64,000 nt of DNA from Roseihalotalea indica. GTDB taxonomy: Bacteria > Bacteroidota > Bacteroidia > Cytophagales > Cyclobacteriaceae. Under the pieces are notes generated by a model. The model had not been told where the DNA came from, made no database searches, and saw nothing but the letters and a program-made list of their open reading frames with translations. Below are positions 34,750 through 43,339 of this stretch, one piece after another. Made by a program: the position numbers and the translations under genes. The stretch's first letter is position 1, and the number at the start of each line of letters is the position of its first letter. Location: positions 372,001 to 436,000 of the forward strand of contig NZ_JAINFL010000004.1 of NCBI RefSeq assembly GCF_022458895.1. Direction: 5' to 3'.

Positions 34750-35868
34750 TTATTCAGCTCCGGTCACGTCTTTAATGAGCGTTACCTCTTCTTCACTGTA
34801 AGGTTCACCATTCTGACGGAAGATGTCGTGGAACCAGATTTCCGGTTCTGAACCGTCAGGAATAGGAGTGTTCCAGGCATAAATGGTATTGGTTTTGCCA
34901 GAAACCAGCCCCCAGTTGAAGGCAGAGATATTATTTTCTTTCAACATGGGCAGAATACTCTCAAAAGTGCTGTTGCGGGTACGAGCCATGTATTCGGTAC
35001 ATAACATTGGCAAGCCATACTGTTTCAAATCGTTAATCCACTGCTGATGATCTGCTTTGTCGCCGTAGTTATGGTATGATATAACGTCGGAATGAGCGAT
35101 TTGGTATTCATTCAGGTCTTCCAACGGCAAACTCCAGACTCCGACCGTTAAAGGTTGAGATGGATTGACTTCAGTAGCCCAACGGAAAACGCTCTGAAGT
35201 AACGGCATTGATTCGTTCTCGTAATCTGAGTTACCCGGCTCATTGTATAAATCCCACACCACCACGCGGTCATCATCCTTATAGGTCGTGATGATGTCTT
35301 TTACATATTCTTCTAATATGGGATAAGTTGCCGCTGAGTCATCATGAATCATTTTACCGGGGTCCTGAATCCAGCCCGAGTTGTGCGTGCCAGGTTTGGG
35401 CTCGGGTTGAGTACCGGCCTGGTAGGTATCATTCCATACATCGTCGAAAATGACGAACATGGTGCCAATGTTATGACTATCCGCAATTTGCAGGTATTCC
35501 TCTACGCGTTGCTTAAAGCCTTCCTGATCTTCCTGCCAGGCCAGATGATGCAGATAAACCCGCACGGCATTGAAGCCAATGGATTCGGCAAAACCCAGTT
35601 CTTTATCGATCAGTTCGGGAGAGAATGTTGCTTCCTGCCACATCTCCAGTTGGTTGATGGCATTGCTGGGGATGAAGTCACACCCGGCCATCCAGCCTTG
35701 CTGCTCGTACCATTCATTGGCCTGCTCCACACTCCACCGGGCTTGCCGTTCCATGGTGGTTGAATCTTCTGTCGTTGCTGTTTCCTGTTCCGTAGAAGGG
35801 CTTGAACAAGCGTAGCTAAACATCACTATCGCCAGCAACCATAGGCTGGCTTTGTTGAAATACTGCAT
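34750..35868 (-). CDS. GH5-like (cellulase-fold) glycosidase lipoprotein
   Basis: 372 residues. Lipoprotein signal ending F-S-Y-A-C21, then a Ser/Thr/Glu-rich linker to about residue 40. TIM barrel of clan GH-A: G-F-N-A-V-R-V-Y-L-H-H (about 98-108), acid/base Glu210 in W-D-L-Y-N-E-P-G, nucleophile Glu292 in L-C-T-E-Y-M-A-R. These two glutamates at strands 4 and 7 define the clan. Members with this sequence style are annotated as cellulase-family or 1,4-beta-xylanase-like, with unproven specificity. It is likely attached at the cell surface or in the periplasm. It follows the VCBS lipoprotein gene by 15 bp on the same strand. Confidence 0.85.
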   Translation of the reverse strand: MQYFNKASLWLLAIVMFSYACSSPSTEQETATTEDSTTMERQARWSVEQANEWYEQQGWMAGCDFIPSNAINQLEMWQEATFSPELIDKELGFAESIGFNAVRVYLHHLAWQEDQEGFKQRVEEYLQIADSHNIGTMFVIFDDVWNDTYQAGTQPEPKPGTHNSGWIQDPGKMIHDDSAATYPILEEYVKDIITTYKDDDRVVVWDLYNEPGNSDYENESMPLLQSVFRWATEVNPSQPLTVGVWSLPLEDLNEYQIAHSDVISYHNYGDKADHQQWINDLKQYGLPMLCTEYMARTRNSTFESILPMLKENNISAFNWGLVSGKTNTIYAWNTPIPDGSEPEIWFHDIFRQNGEPYSEEEVTLIKDVTGAE

Positions 35869-35883
35869 ATAATAATTGGTTGG

Positions 35884-38800
35884 TTAGTTAAGTTCTAATG
35901 TTCGTTGTTTTCCGGTAAAATCAGTGATCATTACCTGCTTCATATCATTGGTAACTTCCAGCGTTCGGGATGATTGCGAAAGATAAGTTGATCCGTAGTA
36001 AAATTCAATTTGCCTTTTCTTACCATCATCAAACACAATATCTGCTCGATAATCATTTGGTTCTAACGTTACCCATTGGTTTTCCGCCGTTTTGTTTGCT
36101 TGATTGTTACTAAAAGTCAGTAGTTGATCCTGATTCTGAGTAGCTACCAGCAATTCACCATTCGAAGCTGTACGAATGGTTGCCAGGCCTTTGGCGTCGC
36201 CTGGCACAAAAAAGCCGCTCTCGGAAATCGTCATAGGTGCAAAATTACCCTTGCCATCACCTATCAGGCACAGCCCCATTAATGCATCATGCCGTCCGGA
36301 TATTGGCTCAATTCCGAAGTCATTTCCTACTAGCAAAATATCCAGGTTTCCATCATGATCAACATCTTTACTAACCATGCCGTACACGGGTGCTACCTGA
36401 GCTTCCATCGGTAAGGGCTTTATTGAAAACTGACCATTTCCCTGGTTTTCCAAATAGCTGCTGTGAAAGTCAGTAGCCTTCATGGTCATGGCATTTTCCC
36501 GGTTCTGAGGGGTCCACAAATCATCCATGGTTGCCCGGCCAAACGATTCGTAGGTAGGGTATTCCCGGCGGACAGAGATCAGTTGACTGATCATATCATC
36601 GCGGGTATGCATAGGAAAAGGCTTGCGGGTGCCATCTTCGGCCTTGATGTAGCAAAAGACCATCGGATCAATTCGCCCATTATCATCCAGGTCTTTGGCG
36701 TAGATGGTCATGGGCTCCTGAGGGGTAGCTTTAAAATTTGAGTTAAGGCCCAGGTTACCCGCGACATAATCAATATCCCCATCGTTATCAAAATCTCCCG
36801 AAACCAGACTGTTCCACCAGCCTACATGCTGACTGATACCGCTGGCTTCGTTCGCCGAAACAAATCCACTACCCGTATTTTTATAAAAGGTGATGGGCAT
36901 CCACTCTCCTGTCAAAACAAGATCAACTTTTCCATCCTGATCAAAATCAGACCAAAGAGCATCCGTGATCATGCCCAGATACTGAAGGTCAGGGGCGTAT
37001 TGCGAGGTGACATCGACAAACTTACCGTTCTGGTTTTCCAGCAGATAGCTCTGAGGAGAGGCGGGATAGGCGCCGGATACTGAACGACCACCGATGAATA
37101 AATCCAGATCACCATCCTGATCAAAATCAGCTGCGCGCACGCAGGAACCGTTAGCTCCATCGTTGGGTAGGGCATTCGTGGCTTTTCTAAACCGTCCGCT
37201 TCCGTTGTTAATATACAACCGGTCCTGACTGGTGGGGTGATTGGGAGGCAGTTCGTACGTGCCACTGACAACGTAGAGGTCCAGATCCTGGTCATTATCC
37301 GCATCGAAGAACAGAACTCCCATATCTTCTTCCGCGCCATCGTCATTGGCAATTCGGGTAGAATCCAGGGAAAAAGTACCGTTTGAGCGTTGCATAAAAA
37401 ACACCCCTGAATGCCCGGCAGCGCCACCCAGATAAAAATCATCTTGGCCATTTTTATCAATGTCCCCTACGGCGATACCCGGGCCAAACTGACTAAGTTT
37501 ATGGGGTAATGTCCGCTGGATGTTGTAATCGATGGCATCGCGTTCGGAATGAGTAAAGTTAATATTGTGCTCACGGTTTGCCTCGGTCAACAATGACATT
37601 GGCAGAGCTCTTTCGACAGATTGCGGTGCCGATACGGCATCTTTATACGACAGGGTAAGTTTTTGATCAGCAGGAACCTGGCGAAGCAATTGGTTTTTTC
37701 CGTCGGGCCATCGTACCCACAATGAGTCAACCTGCGAGACATCACCTAAGCCGAAATGAGCCTGCACATCTACCGTCGACAAGTACCCCCGGGTAGGCTG
37801 ATGCTCGTAAAGCTGCTTCTTACCACCGGCATAGTATAGCCGCACATTGGCTCCCAGCCCTCGGGTATTCTGCTCGCTTCCCTCGAAAGAAACCGTCAAA
37901 TAATGCTGTTTGCTACGCTCAGCCTGATTCAGGTTGTTTTGATACACAAAAGCGTTATCGTTAATATTATTGACAACCAGATCCAGATCACCATCATTAT
38001 CCAGGTCGGCGTAGGCACCGCCGTTAGAAAAAGAAGGTCTGTATAATCCCCAGGATTGAGTACTATCGGCAAAAGCTAAGCCGCCGGTGTTTTTAAATGC
38101 ATAATTTGAGACTTTCACCACCGGAAAGTACTCTTCAACCATGGCTAACGTGGCATTGGTTGTGCCTCCGTAGTTATCCTGGCCATTGTCGTAAACAATG
38201 TAATCCAGATCGGTCACATCACGGGGCAAGCCGTTGGTGATGATAATATCGCGCAGACCATCGTTATCAAAATCAGCGATCAGGGGGGCCCAGCTCCAAT
38301 CGGTCTGAAACACCCCGGACATGAACGCAACTTCTTTAAAAACAGGGTGGCCGGCTGGGGTCATTCCCGCATTCATCTGCAACACATTTCGTACATACTG
38401 ATGCTCGTAGTCATATTTTCGGTTATTGAAATAATTAAAGTACTCGTTCCCGCCCAGCATGGTTTTCTTACGAAGGTTATCCTCCGGAAGCATTTCCAGC
38501 GATATGACATCCGCATAGCCGTCGTTATTCATATCGACCACGTCGGTTCCCATGGCGTTCCAGGCCGAATGCTTCATATACTCCCCTACCTGGTTGGTAA
38601 AGGTTCCGTCCTGATTATTGATGTAGAGCAGGTCGTTAGAGATAAAATCATTACTTATGTAGAGATCGGGCCAGCCATCCAGGTTAAAATCCGAAACACT
38701 TACCGCGTGCCCCCATCCTTCTATCAGAATGCCCGCTTCTTTCGATACATCGGTAAAGGTAGGATGACCATTGGAACCGTTGCCATCATTGCGGTAAAGA

Positions 38801-39516
38801 CGGTCGTTGTTTCGCGCTGTGCCGTTCTTCAGTTTAGGTCGGTAACGAATGGGAGTATCGGGGTCATTCAGTTCATTAATGACCATGTACATATCCAGGT
38901 CTCCATCTTTATCATAATCAAAAAACACTCCCTGAGTGCTAAATCCCGTATCAGCTAATCCGTACGCTTCGGCCGATTCTGAAAATGTAGGCATTCCATC
39001 ACTATTCACCCCTTGGTTAATGTACAGCAGGTTCGTTCGCCCCTTGGCATTGGGTAAAAAAGATGATGATACGTATAGATCTAGCCAGCCATCAGCGTTG
39101 ATATCTACCACTGAAACCCCAGTGCACCAGCGGTCGGCACCGCTCACTCCGGCCACTTCAGTAATGTCATCAAATTCTATCGCTCCTTCTTCATTTCCCT
39201 TATTCAAATAGAGTTTATTAGAAACCATATTTCCAGCGAAGTAGACATCCTCAAACCCATCGTTGTTAAAATCACCAATTCCTACCCCGCCACCATTATA
39301 CAGGTTGGCCTGCCTTAAAATATTCAGCGTATCGCTTTCGGTGATCGTATTGGTAAAATCAATGCCGGTTTGAGAAGCGGGAAGTAATGTGAATAATTTA
39401 TCGGTTTTTGAGGAAGTATCATCTGAGGGAGGTTGGTCTTCATCACAGCCTACCCAGCTTAGGGAAGCTATTAGAACGCAAAGAAGAAACCATGAGCTGC
39501 TAGCACGTAACATCAT
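35884..39516 (-). CDS. VCBS/FG-GAP repeat lipoprotein with ASPIC/UnbV domain (CRTAC1-like)
   Basis: 1210 residues. Lipoprotein signal (L-S-W-V-G-C24). Many calcium-loop repeats of the type D-x-N-x-D-G-x-x-D (for example D-F-N-N-D-G-F-E-D-V-Y, D-I-N-A-D-G-W-L-D-L-Y, D-Y-D-K-D-G-D-L-D-M-Y, D-F-D-Q-D-G-K-V-D-L) form one propeller in about 65-530 and a second in about 640-1130. Between them lies an ASPIC/UnbV domain (about 550-620: G-L-G-A-N-V-R-L-Y-Y, H-F-G-L-G-D, W-P-D-G). This class is common beside SusCD genes in Cytophagales and is thought to bind glycans or proteins on the surface. It is transcribed just after the ECF sigma gene and 15 bp before the GH5-like gene. Confidence 0.88.
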   Translation of the reverse strand: MMLRASSSWFLLCVLIASLSWVGCDEDQPPSDDTSSKTDKLFTLLPASQTGIDFTNTITESDTLNILRQANLYNGGGVGIGDFNNDGFEDVYFAGNMVSNKLYLNKGNEEGAIEFDDITEVAGVSGADRWCTGVSVVDINADGWLDLYVSSSFLPNAKGRTNLLYINQGVNSDGMPTFSESAEAYGLADTGFSTQGVFFDYDKDGDLDMYMVINELNDPDTPIRYRPKLKNGTARNNDRLYRNDGNGSNGHPTFTDVSKEAGILIEGWGHAVSVSDFNLDGWPDLYISNDFISNDLLYINNQDGTFTNQVGEYMKHSAWNAMGTDVVDMNNDGYADVISLEMLPEDNLRKKTMLGGNEYFNYFNNRKYDYEHQYVRNVLQMNAGMTPAGHPVFKEVAFMSGVFQTDWSWAPLIADFDNDGLRDIIITNGLPRDVTDLDYIVYDNGQDNYGGTTNATLAMVEEYFPVVKVSNYAFKNTGGLAFADSTQSWGLYRPSFSNGGAYADLDNDGDLDLVVNNINDNAFVYQNNLNQAERSKQHYLTVSFEGSEQNTRGLGANVRLYYAGGKKQLYEHQPTRGYLSTVDVQAHFGLGDVSQVDSLWVRWPDGKNQLLRQVPADQKLTLSYKDAVSAPQSVERALPMSLLTEANREHNINFTHSERDAIDYNIQRTLPHKLSQFGPGIAVGDIDKNGQDDFYLGGAAGHSGVFFMQRSNGTFSLDSTRIANDDGAEEDMGVLFFDADNDQDLDLYVVSGTYELPPNHPTSQDRLYINNGSGRFRKATNALPNDGANGSCVRAADFDQDGDLDLFIGGRSVSGAYPASPQSYLLENQNGKFVDVTSQYAPDLQYLGMITDALWSDFDQDGKVDLVLTGEWMPITFYKNTGSGFVSANEASGISQHVGWWNSLVSGDFDNDGDIDYVAGNLGLNSNFKATPQEPMTIYAKDLDDNGRIDPMVFCYIKAEDGTRKPFPMHTRDDMISQLISVRREYPTYESFGRATMDDLWTPQNRENAMTMKATDFHSSYLENQGNGQFSIKPLPMEAQVAPVYGMVSKDVDHDGNLDILLVGNDFGIEPISGRHDALMGLCLIGDGKGNFAPMTISESGFFVPGDAKGLATIRTASNGELLVATQNQDQLLTFSNNQANKTAENQWVTLEPNDYRADIVFDDGKKRQIEFYYGSTYLSQSSRTLEVTNDMKQVMITDFTGKQRTLELN

Positions 39517-39699
39517 TCCATTATCAGTAAAATCACAGGATCGACATATGTAAGTACCATTGAACGCGGTAACCCCCTATAAACCTAGAAAATTCTTTAG
39601 AGTCAATCCAGGAAGAGTGAATAAATTAGAACATCACTGGCAATAGATAGGGGAATAATCATGAAAAGATTACACCTAAGAGAATAGCTTCGCTAAGCT

Positions 39700-40275
39700 T
39701 TAGCTTCGGAATATCAGCCAAATCACAATTAAGTTAGCCGCCTGTAACACCGCTCTCAGATACTTAAGGGCTTTGGTGATTTGGTTTTCTACCGTTTTGG
39801 GTGAGATTTGAAGCCTTGTGGCAATTTCTTTGGTAGATAGGTGCTCATCGCGGCTCAGTTGAAAAACCTCGCGGCACCGCTCTGGCAAACCGGATAAGCT
39901 GGAAGCATACATTTCTCGTAACTGATGATAATTAACCATCTGTTCAGTCTGGTTTAAGGATACAATCTGATTAATCCGGGATAGATGCATCTGGGCGATT
40001 TTCCCGTTCCGAAGGTGCTTAAATACCTGGTTGCGGGTCATGCCATACAGGTAGGATGGGATGTTAGCAATAGTGGTATTGCTTCTTTTATCCCAGAGGT
40101 TAATAAATACTTCCTGAGTAATATCGCTGCTAACTTCCGGGTCTCGGAGAACCTTATTTGCTTCACTGTATACTTTCTGCCAGTATCTGCGGTAAATTTC
40201 ATCGAAGGCACGGTGACTGTTCTTCTCGACCAGACTCCAAAGATCAGCATCACTGTGTTCCTTCAGATCTTTCAA
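39700..40275 (-). CDS. ECF RNA polymerase sigma-70 factor
   Basis: 191 residues. Region 2 about 20-90 (A-F-D-E-I-Y-R-R-Y-W, S-D-I-T-Q-E-V-F-I-N-L-W-D-K-R, the core-binding and -10 recognition helices). Region 4 about 130-174 (L-P-E-R-C-R-E-V-F-Q-L-S-R, S-T-K-E-I-A-T-R-L-Q-I-S-P-K-T-V-E-N helix-turn-helix). A short hydrophobic tail (about 179-190) is typical of Bacteroidota FecI-like sigmas. It is the probable partner of the FecR protein encoded at 32008-33009, from which it is separated by about 6.7 kb. It lies 183 bp upstream of the VCBS gene, so it may head that transcript. Confidence 0.96.
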   Translation of the reverse strand: MKDLKEHSDADLWSLVEKNSHRAFDEIYRRYWQKVYSEANKVLRDPEVSSDITQEVFINLWDKRSNTTIANIPSYLYGMTRNQVFKHLRNGKIAQMHLSRINQIVSLNQTEQMVNYHQLREMYASSLSGLPERCREVFQLSRDEHLSTKEIATRLQISPKTVENQITKALKYLRAVLQAANLIVIWLIFRS

Positions 40276-40592
40276 GGTTAAGGCAGGTTAAATTGACGAT
40301 TGAAAAGTAATATATTAGTGACTAAATAAGCAACTAAATTTACTAATTTGGGCAATATAATCAAATTCATTACAGAATTCATAAATATAATCTAGTTGAG
40401 ATTTTTTCTGGCGATTCTTCAATCTTACAAAACTAAACTATTGGCAGGCGACTTTAGGGTTTCATATATTGCTATTGTACCTCTCTTTCAGAAGGTTAGA
40501 TTAAAGATCTGATTACGGAAAAGAAAAGTTTTATCTGAGAGAGACGGTGCACGACGCTTGCTCATCAAACACAAAGTTGCGCAGCGGAACCT
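40276..40592. other. Intergenic region, 317 bp, AT-rich
   Basis: No gene seen. It carries the 5' region of the ECF sigma gene. On the minus strand TGAATTTG (40364-40371, read CAAATTCA on plus) resembles the Bacteroidota -7 box TAnnTTTG with one mismatch. No clear hairpin was noticed. Confidence 0.5.
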
Positions 40593-41624
40593 TCATTTTA
40601 AGGTTGCGGGTACCGGGGTGCTTACTGGAAGGGGTTCACCAAAATCTGGTGTGTTATCTTCCTTCCAACCAAAGGGTTGCACCCTTACATTTCGCTCTCG
40701 GCACGCCTGGTTAGCAACCGATTTTGCATGGTACACAATCCAATCTTGCTCACCATCCACCGACGTAGTAAAGCAATTATGACCAGGGCCGTATACCTGA
40801 TTGGCTTGGGAGGTTTCAAAAACCGGTTGAGAGGATTTTTGCCAAGTGGTTGGTTCCAGTAAATCAGCCGTTGCATCGGCAGTCAACATGCCCAGAGCAT
40901 AATTATCATCCCAACAGGCACTGGCGGAGTAGACAATAAAGATTTTGTTTCCGGGCCCTTGCAGAAATTGGGGGCCTTCGCAAATCTCACGACCATCGTA
41001 TTTTTCCCAATCGTAGGTAGGGCGGGCAATCTCCACCTGTTTATTGCTGAGTGTCCAGGGGTTAACCATTTCGGCAATAAAGAGATTACTTTGATGCTTC
41101 ACATAGCCGGAATACAGAAAGTATCGCTTCCCGTTATATTCAAAAACCGAGCCGTCTAAGCCTGAATACTGGGTATTTACTTTACCTCGATCTACCCATT
41201 TCCCTTGCAGCGGGTCAGTCGATTTGTTCTCCAGCACAAAAACGTAACGATTATGGTCGCCTGGATCTTCCTGATCGGTTGCGGTATAGTATAAATACCA
41301 TTTGCCATCCAGATAATGTAGCTCGGGTGCCCAGATTGATTCGGAGTTAGCTCCCTGAGCGGGTGGCTCCCATACTACTTTATGCGTTGCGGTAGGTAGC
41401 TCGCTCAAATCCTTAGTTTTCCAGATTGTCAGGTTGCGACCGGTTGTATGCAGATAGTAATAGTAACCGTCTTTTCTGGTTACCCATGGATCAGCCCCAT
41501 CCATCAAAGGATTGGTGAAAGTAGACTGAGCCTGGACGAAGGCACTCTGACATAACCAAACTACCAGTAAAAGAACTATATTTTGCCTGAAACTATAAAC
41601 TGCTTGCAACATAACGCTTATCAA
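40593..41624 (-). CDS. Glycoside hydrolase family 43
   Basis: 343 residues (the second Met, residue 5, is an equally likely start). Signal peptide to about residue 33 (F-V-Q-A-Q). Five-bladed propeller of GH43, with Asp45 as general base (G-A-D-P-W-V), Asp157 as pKa modulator (S-G-L-D-G-S-V-F), Glu216 as general acid (I-C-E-G-P-Q-F), and the W-A-P-E-L-H-Y-L-D-G-K-W-Y-L-Y-Y-T blade (about 98-114). The family hydrolyses alpha-L-arabinofuranosides, beta-xylosides and related bonds. It lies upstream of the ECF sigma gene at the edge of the PUL. With the GH127-like enzyme it hints at an arabinose-bearing substrate, which is inference. Confidence 0.92.
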   Translation of the reverse strand: MISVMLQAVYSFRQNIVLLLVVWLCQSAFVQAQSTFTNPLMDGADPWVTRKDGYYYYLHTTGRNLTIWKTKDLSELPTATHKVVWEPPAQGANSESIWAPELHYLDGKWYLYYTATDQEDPGDHNRYVFVLENKSTDPLQGKWVDRGKVNTQYSGLDGSVFEYNGKRYFLYSGYVKHQSNLFIAEMVNPWTLSNKQVEIARPTYDWEKYDGREICEGPQFLQGPGNKIFIVYSASACWDDNYALGMLTADATADLLEPTTWQKSSQPVFETSQANQVYGPGHNCFTTSVDGEQDWIVYHAKSVANQACRERNVRVQPFGWKEDNTPDFGEPLPVSTPVPATLK

Positions 41625-41930
41625 AAAGTGCTGGAAAGTTATTCTTAACCTAGTAAGAAGTACCTCCAGCGATGCTGCTCCCCCTACGATTGGGTGGAAT
41701 TATCTTCTGTCCGAATTTGCATCGATTAGATCTTATTCAGATTTTGTTTAAAGATGTGCAAGGAAACGGTAGGCTGGAGGCTGTCCAGGGGGTTTGCCTC
41801 CTGCTGGCCGCCTCCAGCAATACTGTTAAGGCTCACGATATAAAAATGGATTCTTATATAGTTATCGGAGAAAACTCTATTATTGCCATAGCGTGAAAAC
41901 TTTATCAGGGTTGTTCATATGTCTCTTGGA
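41625..41930. other. Intergenic region, 306 bp
   Basis: No gene seen. It contains the GGAGGC-type inverted repeat at 41773-41818, 3' of the aminopeptidase P gene. The rest upstream of the GH43 gene shows no recognised promoter. Confidence 0.6.
41773..41818. repeat. GGAGGC-family inverted repeat, copy 1
   Basis: Arms GCTGGAGGC (41773-41781) and GCCTCCAGC (41810-41818) are perfect complements, with an inner GCCTCCTGCTGGCC. It shares the CCTCCTGCTG core with the copies at 50731, 57265 and 63306. Confidence 0.7.
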
Positions 41931-43328
41931 CTAACGCAGAGCCTCTATTTCGTCCAGTTCGAGCGGCAGGTATTCGCCTAACTTCTTATTACCTTCTTCG
42001 GTGATCAGAAAGTTGTTTTCTACCCGGATACCACCAAAATTCCGGAATGCATCCAGACGATCGTACCGAATGAAGTCCGCATGTTTCTTTTCGCTCTTCC
42101 ACATATCCATCAGTTCGGGAATGAAGTATAGACCGGGTTCAACAGTTAATGTATGTCCGGCTTCCAGTGCTTTGCCCAACCGCAGCGATTTGAGGCCAAA
42201 CTCGGTACTTTTTTTCAGATTGTCAGAGTAACCAACGTATTGCTCTCCCAGATCCTCCATATCATGGACATCCATTCCGATCATATGACCCAGCCCACAC
42301 TGAAAAAACTGCGCATGCGCTCCCTGAGCCACGGCTTCTTTGGGGTCTCCCTGCATCAGTCCCATTTCAATAAGTCCTTCCGTTAGTTTTTCGCTAGCCA
42401 GTAGGTGAATGTCCAGAAAGCGAGCACCTGGTTTAAGAGCATCTACGGCGGCATGATAGGCATTCAGCACTACCTGATAGGCTTCTTGCTGGGCCGATGT
42501 AAACTTCTTACTCACAGGAAAGGTACGAGTCAGGTCTCCCGCATAGTGGGAAGCCGTTTCTGCTCCGGCATCAACCAACACCATGTCTCCCTCTTGTAAT
42601 GTATTACCGTAGTAATGATTATGCAACGTTTGCCCATTCACAGTCAGGATGATGGGGTAGGCAATATCTCCCCCACCGGCAATCGCTTCAGCACGTACTT
42701 TTCCCACTAGTTCGAACTCTTTCATGCCAGGTTGGGCTGCCACCATGGCTGCGCGATGCATCTGGTTAGAGATGGTTACTGCCTTCTCCATTTCAGCTAC
42801 TTCCTCGGCGCTTTTGATCGATCGCTGTTCCACCACGGTTTTAATAAGGGGAATAGACGCTTTATCGGATATCTGGGCCAGTGGAATACCCAACCATTGG
42901 TGCAGCTTCTGACTGTTTTCGGGGCGATAAGGCGGTAAAAAATGAATAGGTCTTCCTTGCTCCGCTGCTTTCTTTAAGACATCAGTCAATTGTGCCATCG
43001 GTGCACTGTGATCAATCCCTACGGACTGCCCTAGCTCGGCAACGGTGGGTTGCGGGCCGGTCCAGACAATATCATCCATTGTCAGGTCATCTCCATAGAC
43101 GGTTTCAGAGGCTTCGTCTATATCTAGCAATAGTGCCAGATCAGGCTGGTCGATACCAGCATAATATAAAAAAGTACTGTCTTGGCGGAAGCGGTACCAG
43201 TTGGCACTGAAGTTCATACTGCTTTCTTCATTACCTAACAGTAAAACTAAGCCGGTATCAAATTTTTGGCGTAAAATCTCTCGCCGCTGTTGGTATACTG
43301 ATGCAGAAAAAATTTGACTATTACTCAT
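41931..43328 (-). CDS. Aminopeptidase P family metallopeptidase (M24B)
   Basis: 465 residues, no signal peptide. N-terminal AMP_N domain (about 8-150: R-R-E-I-L-R-Q-K-F-D, N-W-Y-R-F-R-Q-D-S-T-F-L-Y-Y-A-G). C-terminal pita-bread catalytic domain with all five dinuclear metal ligands: Asp253 and Asp265 (V-D-A-G-A-E ... A-G-D-L-T-R-T-F-P), His348 (G-L-G-H-M-I-G), Glu397 (T-V-E-P-G-L-Y-F), Glu437 (R-V-E-N-N-F). It removes N-terminal residues that precede proline. It is 11 bp after the DPP-IV-like gene, so it sits in a two-gene operon for proline-rich peptides. Confidence 0.94.
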   Translation of the reverse strand: MSNSQIFSASVYQQRREILRQKFDTGLVLLLGNEESSMNFSANWYRFRQDSTFLYYAGIDQPDLALLLDIDEASETVYGDDLTMDDIVWTGPQPTVAELGQSVGIDHSAPMAQLTDVLKKAAEQGRPIHFLPPYRPENSQKLHQWLGIPLAQISDKASIPLIKTVVEQRSIKSAEEVAEMEKAVTISNQMHRAAMVAAQPGMKEFELVGKVRAEAIAGGGDIAYPIILTVNGQTLHNHYYGNTLQEGDMVLVDAGAETASHYAGDLTRTFPVSKKFTSAQQEAYQVVLNAYHAAVDALKPGARFLDIHLLASEKLTEGLIEMGLMQGDPKEAVAQGAHAQFFQCGLGHMIGMDVHDMEDLGEQYVGYSDNLKKSTEFGLKSLRLGKALEAGHTLTVEPGLYFIPELMDMWKSEKKHADFIRYDRLDAFRNFGGIRVENNFLITEEGNKKLGEYLPLELDEIEALR

Positions 43329-43339
43329 TGTTGATTGTG

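Noticed and set aside
38347..38958. Long plus-strand frame opposite the VCBS protein (203 codons)
   Set aside because: It is the complement of repeated Asp/Asn-rich calcium loops; the repeats themselves make the opposite strand free of stops.
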